NCBI RefSeq assembly: GCF_902506105.1
Contig: NZ_LR733304.1
Span: 2,305,832 to 2,369,831, forward strand
Source: Aeromicrobium sp. 9AM
GTDB lineage: Bacteria; Actinomycetota; Actinomycetes; Propionibacteriales; Nocardioidaceae
Direction of reading: 5' to 3'
DNA length: 64,000 nt
Below are positions 9,143 through 15,527 of the stretch, piece after piece; position 1 is the stretch's first letter, and each line of letters opens with the position of its first letter. The translations under genes and the position numbers were made by a program. Under the pieces are notes generated by a model. The model did no database searches. It was not told the origin of the DNA and worked only from the letters and a program-made list of their open reading frames with translations.

Positions 9143-9806
9143 CGGTGTCCCCATCCGCGGGTGGTTGAGGTGCGGAGCGAAGCGTGGGGGTCCCCCCACG
9201 AGCTCTGCGAGTAGGGGGCGCCTCGAAACCACCGTCCGCTGGTTTCGAGACGCTCGTTCCTCGCTCCTCGACCAGCTTCTGCGGGCCCCAGTCCTCGGGG
9301 TCGGGCACGCCCGGGGGCTTGATCCTGCGGCGGCTCGGCGAGTGGGTCGACTCGGCGTCGCTCTCCCCCGGCTCCTTGGCGCCCGGCCACGGCTTGGCGA
9401 CGCGCGACGCGAGCACGAACTCCTTGCGCAGCGGGTGCCCCTCGAAGCCGTCCGGCAGCAGCAGCGGATCCAGGTCGAGGCCGAAGTCGATGCCGAACAT
9501 CTCGTGCGTCTCCCGCTCGTGCCACGACGCGCCGGCGTAGACGTCGGCGATCGATGCGACGGCGGCAGCGTCCCGATCGACGTACGTCACGAGCAGCAGG
9601 TGGTCCAGCCCTCCGCCCCCTGAGCCCGTCGAAGGGACCCGGGCGACGTGCAGCACGAGCCGGAAGCCCTCGGGGTGCTCGTCGACCGCCGAGAGCCAGT
9701 CGAAGTAGGTGTAGCCGTCGCGCTTGAGCTGCGCCGCAGCGTCGTGCCACTCGGCTGCCTCGACGACGCGGTGCGGCGGGCCGAAGCTGTTCTCCTCCAG
9801 CGTCAC
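9135..9806 (-). CDS. nuoC2: NADH-quinone oxidoreductase subunit C, second cluster, with repeat-derived segments
   Basis: A 223-residue hydrophilic subunit of the quinone-reducing module. It starts with GTG at 9806, overlapping the nuoB2 stop as GTGA. The family signature [16 protein letters not shown] and the following GHPLRKEF are intact. Two parts look repeat-derived: an internal insertion (PSTGSGGGG) encoded by a TGAGCCCGTCGA palindrome at 9618-9636, and roughly the last 45 residues (from [15 protein letters not shown]) encoded by two GGTTTCGAG-type repeats at 9160-9276. Both keep the reading frame. The conserved domain ends before the second insertion, so function may survive. No nuoD follows. 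Confidence 0.9.
   Translation of the reverse strand: MTLEENSFGPPHRVVEAAEWHDAAAQLKRDGYTYFDWLSAVDEHPEGFRLVLHVARVPSTGSGGGGLDHLLLVTYVDRDAAAVASIADVYAGASWHERETHEMFGIDFGLDLDPLLLPDGFEGHPLRKEFVLASRVAKPWPGAKEPGESDAESTHSPSRRRIKPPGVPDPEDWGPQKLVEERGTSVSKPADGGFEAPPTRRARGGTPTLRSAPQPPADGDTDG
9160..9233. repeat. Dispersed repeat (GGTTGAGG...CCTCGAAACC type) in the nuoC2 3' coding end
   Basis: The ends GGTGGTTGAGG and CCTCGAAACCACC are partly complementary and enclose a second hairpin, GTGGGGG with CCCCCAC, near 9184-9199. The element lies entirely within the nuoC2 reading frame and encodes its C-terminal tail. Elements of this look are familiar from Nocardioides-type genomes. Confidence 0.65.
9239..9276. repeat. 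Dispersed palindromic repeat (GCTGGTTTCGAG...CTCGACCAGC)
   Basis: A 38-bp element with complementary ends GCTGGT and ACCAGC and the GGTTTCGAGACGCTCG core. It lies six bases from the preceding repeat and is also read through in frame by nuoC2, contributing [12 protein letters not shown]. Confidence 0.65.
9618..9636. repeat. In-frame 19-bp palindromic element inside nuoC2
   Basis: CCCTGAGCCCGTCGAAGGG. The four-base ends CCCT and AGGG are complementary. The core GAGCCxGTCGA is shared with elements in nuoG (29370-29388) and menD (46957-47000), whose ends differ but remain complementary. It encodes PSTGS in a loop of NuoC2. Confidence 0.75.
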
Positions 9807-10375
9807 TCTGGCGCCTCCATACGAGGGCTCAGGAGCGACGTGGCCGGGCGCTGGTAGCGGTCCGCGAGGTTCTCGCCGCCGATCTTGTCCTGCAGCGTGA
9901 CGATGCCGTTGAGCAGCGCCTCGGGTCGCGGCGGGCACCCCGGGACGTACACGTCGACGGGGATGATCTGGTCGACGCCCTTGGTGACGCTGTAGGAGTC
10001 CCAGTAGGGGCCGCCGGAGTTGGCGCACGAGCCGAAGCTGATGACGTACTTGGGCTCGGGCATCTGGTCGTAGAGCCGCTTGATCGCGGGCGCCATCTTG
10101 TCCGTGACGGTCCCCGAGACGACCATGAGGTCGGCCTGGCGCGGGCCGGGTGCGAACGGGATGACGCCGAGGCGGATGAAGTCGTGGCGCGACATCGACG
10201 TCGCGATGAACTCGATGGCGCAGCAGGCGAGGCCGAAGTTGAAGACCCAGAGGGAGTATTTGCGACCCCAGTTGAGCAGGTAGCGGGCCGGCTTGGGGGC
10301 ATGCTGCGACACAGGCCCGAGGGTCGGTGGTGCGAGGGTCGGCATCGGCAGGTCAACGGCTCCTACGACGTCCAC
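9803..10375 (-). CDS. nuoB2: NADH-quinone oxidoreductase subunit B, second cluster (N2 cluster subunit)
   Basis: A 190-residue subunit holding the terminal [4Fe-4S] cluster N2. Four ligand cysteines are present: the adjacent Cys51-Cys52 in [10 protein letters not shown], Cys117 in [10 protein letters not shown], and Cys147 in VPGCPPRPE. The GTG start at 10375 has a GGGGG ribosome site seven bases upstream and overlaps the nuoA2 end; an ATG at 10345 (MPTLAPP) is a possible alternative giving 180 residues but lacks a well-placed ribosome site. With an intact N2 subunit this cluster should still reduce quinone if electrons and a NuoD partner are supplied. Confidence 0.93.
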   Translation of the reverse strand: MDVVGAVDLPMPTLAPPTLGPVSQHAPKPARYLLNWGRKYSLWVFNFGLACCAIEFIATSMSRHDFIRLGVIPFAPGPRQADLMVVSGTVTDKMAPAIKRLYDQMPEPKYVISFGSCANSGGPYWDSYSVTKGVDQIIPVDVYVPGCPPRPEALLNGIVTLQDKIGGENLADRYQRPATSLLSPRMEAPE

Positions 10376-10731
10376 GACAGCACCCCCTTGCGCCAGGCGT
10401 AGACGAGCCCCACGACGAGGATGCCGATGAAGATGCCCATCTCGACCGCGGCCGCCCGGCCGATGTCCTCGAGCACGACGGCCCACGGGAACAGGAACAC
10501 CGCGTCGACCGCGAAGATCACGTAGAGGAAGGCGTAGACGTAGTAGCGGACTGTTGACTGCGACCAGCCCTCGCCGACCGGATCGACACCCGACTCGTAC
10601 GTCAGGAGCTTCTCGCGTGCGGCGACCCGAGGGCGCATGAGCCGGTTGACCCCGAGCATGCCGCCGGCCAGCACGAAGCCGGCCACGATGATGACGCCGA
10701 CCGCGAGGTAGTCGTCAAGGTAGGCGGCCAT
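10363..10731 (-). CDS. nuoA2: NADH-quinone oxidoreductase subunit A, second cluster
   Basis: A 122-residue three-helix membrane subunit, first gene of the ten-gene cluster. The family blocks are [12 protein letters not shown], followed by [25 protein letters not shown], with the acidic residues expected in the first loop. No ribosome site precedes the ATG at 10731; instead TAGAGT lies six bases upstream, suggesting a leaderless transcript. It differs widely from the nuoA of the full operon (34239-34598). Confidence 0.94.
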   Translation of the reverse strand: MAAYLDDYLAVGVIIVAGFVLAGGMLGVNRLMRPRVAAREKLLTYESGVDPVGEGWSQSTVRYYVYAFLYVIFAVDAVFLFPWAVVLEDIGRAAAVEMGIFIGILVVGLVYAWRKGVLSWTS

Positions 10732-10737
10732 GAAGAC

Positions 10738-10743
10738 ACTCTA
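10738..10743 (-). promoter_or_regulatory. -10 element of the nuoA2 cluster (leaderless start)
   Basis: Minus-strand TAGAGT ends six bases before the nuoA2 ATG, so transcription should start at or within a base or two of the start codon. There is no good -35 at the expected spacing and no Rex-like palindrome in this intergenic region, unlike the full nuo operon. Confidence 0.6.
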
Positions 10744-10867
10744 GGGAAGATCACCGCCGGGTGGTTGCGCCCGGCACCCGGAAGTTGCGTGACGTGGCGC
10801 GGCCAACCCGCCCTCGGGGCATACTGAACCGGATCCGCAGCGAAGAAGTGAACGACGGAGAGTGCGA

Positions 10868-11278
10868 GTGGTTGAGGTGGTCAGGGCGGAGTCGGTGCCG
10901 TCCGTGGCGTCATGGCTGCGAGGTTTCGCGGCTGCGGTGCGAGAGCGCGACTACGACACGGCCCGGGAGATGTTCCATCCCGATGCGGAGGGATTCGGCA
11001 CCGTCGCCGAGCGCTGGATCGGACTGGATCAGCTGTACGCCGAGCAGTGGCACGGGGTCTGGGAGCGTACGACGGGGTTCGACTTCGATCTCGCGGGCGC
11101 GACCGTCTTCGCCGACGGCGACGTCCTGATCGCGATCAGCGACTGGTCGTCGGAAGGAGCAGGGCCCGGTGGGGCCGTCGGGCTCCGCCGAGGCCGCGCC
11201 ACAATCGCCCTCGTCGGCAACGCGACGCTTCTGGCGGTCCACACCCACTTCTCGATGGTGCCGGGGACATCGGCGTGA
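10868..11278 (+). CDS. NTF2-like (SnoaL/DUF4440-type) small protein
   Basis: About 136 residues with the cone-shaped NTF2-like pattern: a helical start (SWLRGFAAAVRERDYDTAREMFHPDAEGFGT), then alternating strands ending in HTHFSMVPG. Such proteins act as small enzymes, ligand-binding domains or partner subunits, so no reaction can be assigned. GTG at 10868 is chosen because GGAG lies seven bases upstream; an in-frame GTG at 10862 sits too close to that site. Its stop overlaps the start of the ATP-grasp gene (GTGA), so the two are probably co-translated. It is divergent from nuoA2. Confidence 0.7.
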   Translation: MVEVVRAESVPSVASWLRGFAAAVRERDYDTAREMFHPDAEGFGTVAERWIGLDQLYAEQWHGVWERTTGFDFDLAGATVFADGDVLIAISDWSSEGAGPGGAVGLRRGRATIALVGNATLLAVHTHFSMVPGTSA

Positions 11279-12261
11279 TCCACTTCTACACCGCGCGGAA
11301 GTTCCTGTGGGGCATCGAGCGGTTCATTGCCGGCTGGTCGCCGGGACTCGCCGGCGTCATCCAGCCCACGGCGTACGACGGCGTACGCGTGGGTGAGCCG
11401 TTGCCGCCCGGTGCGCATGTGTTCGCCGACCTCGAGCGACTGCTGCGGCCCGAGCTGGCCATGGTCCGGCGACTGCATCATCGCCTCGCCGCCCAGCCCG
11501 ACAGCTATGTCACGCTCAACGACCCGGCGGCGTGGCGGGACCGCCTGGGACTGCTGGAGGAACTGTCCAGGCTCGGCATCAACGACTTCCGCGCATACCG
11601 GCTGCGCGATCTCGACACCGAGCTCCGGTTCCCGGCGTTCCTGCGGTGGGCCAACGAGCACTCCGGCAACCTCGGCGAGCTCGTCCGCTCCGACGCCGAG
11701 CTCAGGGAGCGGGTCATCGAGCGGGTCAGTCGCCGGCGGCGGATGTTCGACCGGCACCTGCTGGTGGTCGAGCAGTCCAACGCCCGCAGCGCCGACGGGC
11801 TGGTCCGCAAGTACTCAGCGATCAAGATCGGCGATCACCTGATCCCCCGGCACGTGCTGTTCAGCAGGAGGTGGATGGTCAAGAAGCCCAAGATCGTCAC
11901 CCCCGCGACCGCCGAGGAGGAGCGCGAGTTCGTGGATACGTTCCCGCACGAGAAGCAGCTGCGCGAGATCTATGCGATCGCCGGGCTCGACTACGGGCGC
12001 ATCGACTACGGGTTCAGCAACGGCCGGCTCCAGGTGTGGGAGATCAACACCAACCCGGTCATCGTGCCGCTGCCCGAGCAGATCGCACCCTTGCGCCTGC
12101 CCGCCCAGGAGCAGTCCGCGGCCGCCATCGTCGCGGCGTTCGAGGACCTGGCCTCCAGCGCGCCGACCACGCCCGGACGGCGTCCCTTCGGCCCCGTCGG
12201 GCGGCTGATGTGGGCGGCGCAGACCCGGATCAACCGGCGGTACGAGCCCCATCGCAAGTAG
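11275..12261 (+). CDS. ATP-grasp-like protein of unknown substrate
   Basis: A 328-residue cytoplasmic protein starting with GTG at 11275, overlapping the previous stop. The C-terminal half shows an ATP-grasp-like end: LDYGRIDYGFSNGRLQVWEINTNPVIVPLP, where the acidic residue, glutamate and NTNP fit the metal-ATP ligands of that fold. Earlier segments RKYSAIKIGDHLIPRHVLFSRRWMVKKP fit the nucleotide-binding strand region. ATP-grasp enzymes usually join a carboxylate to an amine or thiol through an acyl phosphate. The substrate cannot be read from sequence. Coupling with the NTF2-like gene suggests the two products work together. The assignment is by motif only. Confidence 0.6.
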   Translation: MIHFYTARKFLWGIERFIAGWSPGLAGVIQPTAYDGVRVGEPLPPGAHVFADLERLLRPELAMVRRLHHRLAAQPDSYVTLNDPAAWRDRLGLLEELSRLGINDFRAYRLRDLDTELRFPAFLRWANEHSGNLGELVRSDAELRERVIERVSRRRRMFDRHLLVVEQSNARSADGLVRKYSAIKIGDHLIPRHVLFSRRWMVKKPKIVTPATAEEEREFVDTFPHEKQLREIYAIAGLDYGRIDYGFSNGRLQVWEINTNPVIVPLPEQIAPLRLPAQEQSAAAIVAAFEDLASSAPTTPGRRPFGPVGRLMWAAQTRINRRYEPHRK

Positions 12262-12283
12262 TGCGGTCTGCGTGTCTCACCAT

Positions 12284-12299
12284 TCGAACAGGTGTTCGA
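12284..12299 (+). promoter_or_regulatory. Perfect actinobacterial LexA (SOS) box
   Basis: TCGAACAGGTGTTCGA matches the actinobacterial LexA operator TCGAAC-N4-GTTCGA in every defined base. It sits about 170 bp upstream of the DUF222-HNH start codon. The same strand has no other gene it could serve. Confidence 0.8.
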
Positions 12300-12468
12300 C
12301 AACGTCGGGGTTTGGCGGTATGGTCGTGGGATCGAGGGTGAAGTCTTCGCAGCAATCCCTCGACGTGACTGGATTCGACTGAGACCGGCCCGTGGTGCAT
12401 CGAGCTTGGGTGTGCCGCACTCTGATCGTGGCCAAGCGTGCGACCGCCCTGTTGGCTTGAGGTTCGTC

Positions 12469-13782
12469 GTGTCTGTTGCTCCGGTCGTGTCGCTCCCGCA
12501 CCCGTTGGTGGGTGCGGTCGAGCAGATCGAGAGCGCGTTGGATCGTATGCCGCTCAGTGCGTGGGCCGGTCTGGAGCCGGCCAAGGTTCAAGGCCTCGTC
12601 GAGCGGTTGATGCGGGTCGAGGCCCGGGTCAAGGCGCAGCAGGTTGCCGGGACCAGAGCTTTAGATGCGTCGGGTCTTGCCAAGTCTCGAGGTGCGTCGT
12701 CGACCGGTGCGATGTTGGCTGGTGCGTTCGGTGGTGATCGTCGTGCTGGTGACCAGATGGTCAACATGGGCAAGGCGCTGCAGAGTGCCTCGCGGACTGA
12801 GGATGCGTTGGCTCGTGGTGAGATCGGCCCGTCGCAGGCGGCGATCATCGCTGGCGCCATTGCGGATCTGCCTGATGACACGACGCCGGAGCAGAAGCAG
12901 GCGTGTGAGGACACGCTGATCGGCGACGCCTGCCGGTTCTCGTTGAAGGACCTGCGGTCACGTTCGAGGCGGATCACGGACCAGTTCAAGCCAACCCCTG
13001 AGGTCGACGCTGTCGAGAACCAGAATCTGGAGCGTCAGGAGTCCGAGGCGTGGCGGCGGGCCGAGTTCTGGATGGTGGACAACCGGGACGGCACCCACCG
13101 GGGTGGGTTCGTTCTTCCGGACGCGCAGGCCGACATGCTCCGCACTGCTGTGGAGGCGATCAGCGCACCGCGCCGCGACCATCTGCACGATGATTCACCG
13201 GCCGCGGAGTCGTACTACGACCGCGACCTGACCCACCGGCACCGTCTCGGCATGGGATTCGCCGAGCTGTGTGGCCACCTGCCCGCCGACCAGCTCCCCG
13301 GCAAAGGCGGACTCGGCGCCACGTTGATCGTCCGACTCGACCACGACACCCTGGTCCACGGCATCAAAGCCGCGACCCTGTCGACCGGGACCCGGTTGTC
13401 CGCCGGGCAGGCCCGGCAGATGGCCTGCCGCCTCGGCATCATCCCCCAGGTCTTCAACGGCAAGTCCCTCCCGCTCGATCACGGTCATGAGCAGCGCACC
13501 TTCACCAAGACCCAACGCCAGGCGTTGGAGAATCGCGACGGCGGCTGCACCTACCCCGGATGCGACCGACCACCCGAATGGTGCGAAGCGCACCACTGGA
13601 ACACCAGCTGGGCCGACGGCGGCGAAACCAGACTCGAAGACGGTGTCCTGGTCTGCCCGTTCCACCACCGCACCATCCACGACACCGGAACCACAATCCG
13701 GATGTCACCCCTCGACGGCCACCCCGAATACCGGTCACCCGGCACAGACGTCTGGAAACGAAACCACCGATGGCGACCCTAG
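12469..13782 (+). CDS. DUF222 / HNH endonuclease domain protein (13E12 repeat-type)
   Basis: A 437-residue protein with an N-terminal DUF222 region and a C-terminal HNH nuclease motif: CTYPGCDRPPEWCEAHHWNTSWADGGETRLEDGVLVCPFHHRTIHD. It carries paired zinc cysteines, the EAHH core and CPFHHR. Relatives are multicopy in actinobacteria (REP13E12 family in Mycobacterium), behave like mobile or selfish genes, and some are LexA-regulated. GTG at 12469 is chosen because GAGG lies seven bases upstream; upstream in-frame codons would overlap the SOS box and lack family similarity. Its stop shares the CTAG at 13779-13782 with the convergent ywaF-like gene. Confidence 0.88.
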   Translation: MSVAPVVSLPHPLVGAVEQIESALDRMPLSAWAGLEPAKVQGLVERLMRVEARVKAQQVAGTRALDASGLAKSRGASSTGAMLAGAFGGDRRAGDQMVNMGKALQSASRTEDALARGEIGPSQAAIIAGAIADLPDDTTPEQKQACEDTLIGDACRFSLKDLRSRSRRITDQFKPTPEVDAVENQNLERQESEAWRRAEFWMVDNRDGTHRGGFVLPDAQADMLRTAVEAISAPRRDHLHDDSPAAESYYDRDLTHRHRLGMGFAELCGHLPADQLPGKGGLGATLIVRLDHDTLVHGIKAATLSTGTRLSAGQARQMACRLGIIPQVFNGKSLPLDHGHEQRTFTKTQRQALENRDGGCTYPGCDRPPEWCEAHHWNTSWADGGETRLEDGVLVCPFHHRTIHDTGTTIRMSPLDGHPEYRSPGTDVWKRNHRWRP

Positions 13783-14477
13783 GTGGACGGCACCCGTCTG
13801 CCCACCCACGGCCAGGTCAGCAGGGCCCACACGGTCGCGACGATCGCGATCTCCAGCACGACGAACAGCGGCCACGGGCCGAGGTAGTCCAGCAGCGACG
13901 CGTTCTTGGGCAGCCGGTTGAGATAGCCGTAGTTGGTGCCGGCGATGACGTTGAAGACGTACGCGGAGACGGCCCAGGCCAGAGTGATGGCGACGGTCTG
14001 CCGGTACGTGTGCCAGGTCGGCAGGATGCGGAGGCCGAGCACGAGGAAGAACGACGCCCACACGATCAGCAGGTGCATCCCCCAGAACATCAGGAACCGT
14101 GGCTCCGGGAAGTCCGACGCGAGGTCGGGCGTCAGCATGCCCTGGGTCGTGAGCGTGATGCCCCAGAGGTACGTGACGGTCGCGGCGAGCCGGTTGCGGG
14201 TCCAGAGCGCGTACACCGCGAACATCCAGGCGAGGTCGCACAGCTGGAACGGCAGCGAGGTCTGCAGGTTCCACTCGTCAGGGGTGAACTGCAGGATCTG
14301 CAGCGGCACCGTGATCGCGAGGATCGCCACCGCGAACGTGCGCCGCACGGCCTGCTCCGCCGCTGTGCCCCGCAGCCGGTGTCCTGCCAGCACGATCAGC
14401 ACGACGCCGACGACGAAGATCGCGAGGACCGTCAGGTGCGACGGGCCGTACGTCTCAAAGCGGTCGGCGGCGAGCAT
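13779..14477 (-). CDS. YwaF-like (TIGR02206) integral membrane protein
   Basis: A 232-residue protein with about seven predicted membrane helices and the family blocks LPFQLCDLAWM, TQGMLTPDL and NVIAGTNYGYLNRLPKNASLLDYLGPWP. The function of the family is unknown. There is no ribosome site before the ATG at 14477, but TAGCGT lies six bases upstream, pointing to a leaderless mRNA. The stop codon is the reverse reading of the CTAG that ends the HNH gene. Confidence 0.85.
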   Translation of the reverse strand: MLAADRFETYGPSHLTVLAIFVVGVVLIVLAGHRLRGTAAEQAVRRTFAVAILAITVPLQILQFTPDEWNLQTSLPFQLCDLAWMFAVYALWTRNRLAATVTYLWGITLTTQGMLTPDLASDFPEPRFLMFWGMHLLIVWASFFLVLGLRILPTWHTYRQTVAITLAWAVSAYVFNVIAGTNYGYLNRLPKNASLLDYLGPWPLFVVLEIAIVATVWALLTWPWVGRRVPST

Positions 14478-14483
14478 GCGATG

Positions 14484-14489
14484 ACGCTA
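14484..14489 (-). promoter_or_regulatory. -10 element for the ywaF-like gene (leaderless)
   Basis: Minus-strand TAGCGT ends six bases before the ATG at 14477, so the transcript probably begins at the start codon. Confidence 0.55.
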
Positions 14490-14612
14490 GCCGATCGCCG
14501 ACGGGCAGTCCCTGAGCGTCAGGCGACAGGGCACGACGGACACGTTCCCTCGATTTTCGGCCATCCTGTCGCGCCCGATCCTGCCGGGACGCCGTCGGCG
14601 CACCCACGGGCG

Positions 14613-14618
14613 TACTCT
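14613..14618 (+). promoter_or_regulatory. -10 element for rarD (leaderless)
   Basis: TACTCT ends six bases before the GTG at 14625. There is no purine-rich ribosome site upstream of that codon. Confidence 0.55.
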
Positions 14619-14624
14619 CATCTG

Positions 14625-15527
14625 GTGAATGACTCCAAGAGCGGTGTGGGCCTTGGAGTTGCGGCCTACCTGTGCTGGGGATTCTTCCCGCTCTACTGGC
14701 CACTGCTCGACCCGGCGAGCTCGCTGGAGATCCTTGCCCACCGCTTCGTCTGGTCGATGGTGTTCGTGCTGATCTCGATCACCGTGATGGGCAAGTGGAC
14801 CAAGTTCATCGCCATCGCCCGCGACCGGCGTCTCATGGTGATCCTGACGTTCGCGTCGATCACGATCGCGCTCAACTGGGGCGGCTTCATCTACGGCGTC
14901 ACCAACGGCCACGTCGTCGAGACGTCGCTCGGCTACTTCATCAACCCGCTCGTGACGGTGCTCCTCGGCGTCTTCGTGCTCAAGGAGACGCTGCGCCCCG
15001 CGCAATGGGGCGCCATCGGGATCGGCGGTCTGGCAGTCGTCGTGCTGTCGATCGGGTACGGCCGGCTGCCGTGGATCGCGCTGCTCGTCGCGTTCTCGTT
15101 CGCGACGTACGGCTTCCTCAAGAAGAAGGCCAACCTCGGCGCTTTCGAGGGACTCGGCATGGAGACCGCGATCCTGTTCCCGGTCGCCGTCGCCTTCCTG
15201 GTCGTGCTGCAGGTGCGCGGCGACCTGACGTTCGGGCACGACGGGCCGGGCAACGCCGCGCTGCTGGTCGGCACGGGCGTGGTCACCGCGATCCCGCTGC
15301 TGCTGTTCGGCGCCGCGGCCACCCGCCTGACCCTGACGACGATCGGCATCCTGCAGTACCTCGGCCCGATCATCCAGTTCATCACCGGCCTGACGATCTT
15401 CGACGAGACCATGACGACGGAGCGCTGGATCGGGTTCGTCCTCGTCTGGCTCGCGCTGGTCATCTTCACGGTCGACGCGGTCACCAGCCGCCGCCGCGTG
15501 ATCCGTACGGAACCCGCCCCGATCTAG
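14625..15527 (+). CDS. rarD: RarD-type EamA-family transporter
   Basis: A 300-residue protein with about ten membrane helices in two EamA halves, starting MNDSKSGVGLGVAAYLCWGFFPLYWPLL. The blocks AHRFVWSMVF, ALNWGGFIYGVTNGHVVETSLGYFINPLVTVLLG and LQYLGPIIQFITGLTIFDE match RarD. The Escherichia coli namesake was linked to chloramphenicol sensitivity, but the physiological substrate of most members is unknown. It is transcribed divergently from the ywaF-like gene over a 147-bp gap and ends convergently on the secreted repeat protein with a shared CTAG. Confidence 0.9.
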   Translation: MNDSKSGVGLGVAAYLCWGFFPLYWPLLDPASSLEILAHRFVWSMVFVLISITVMGKWTKFIAIARDRRLMVILTFASITIALNWGGFIYGVTNGHVVETSLGYFINPLVTVLLGVFVLKETLRPAQWGAIGIGGLAVVVLSIGYGRLPWIALLVAFSFATYGFLKKKANLGAFEGLGMETAILFPVAVAFLVVLQVRGDLTFGHDGPGNAALLVGTGVVTAIPLLLFGAAATRLTLTTIGILQYLGPIIQFITGLTIFDETMTTERWIGFVLVWLALVIFTVDAVTSRRRVIRTEPAPI

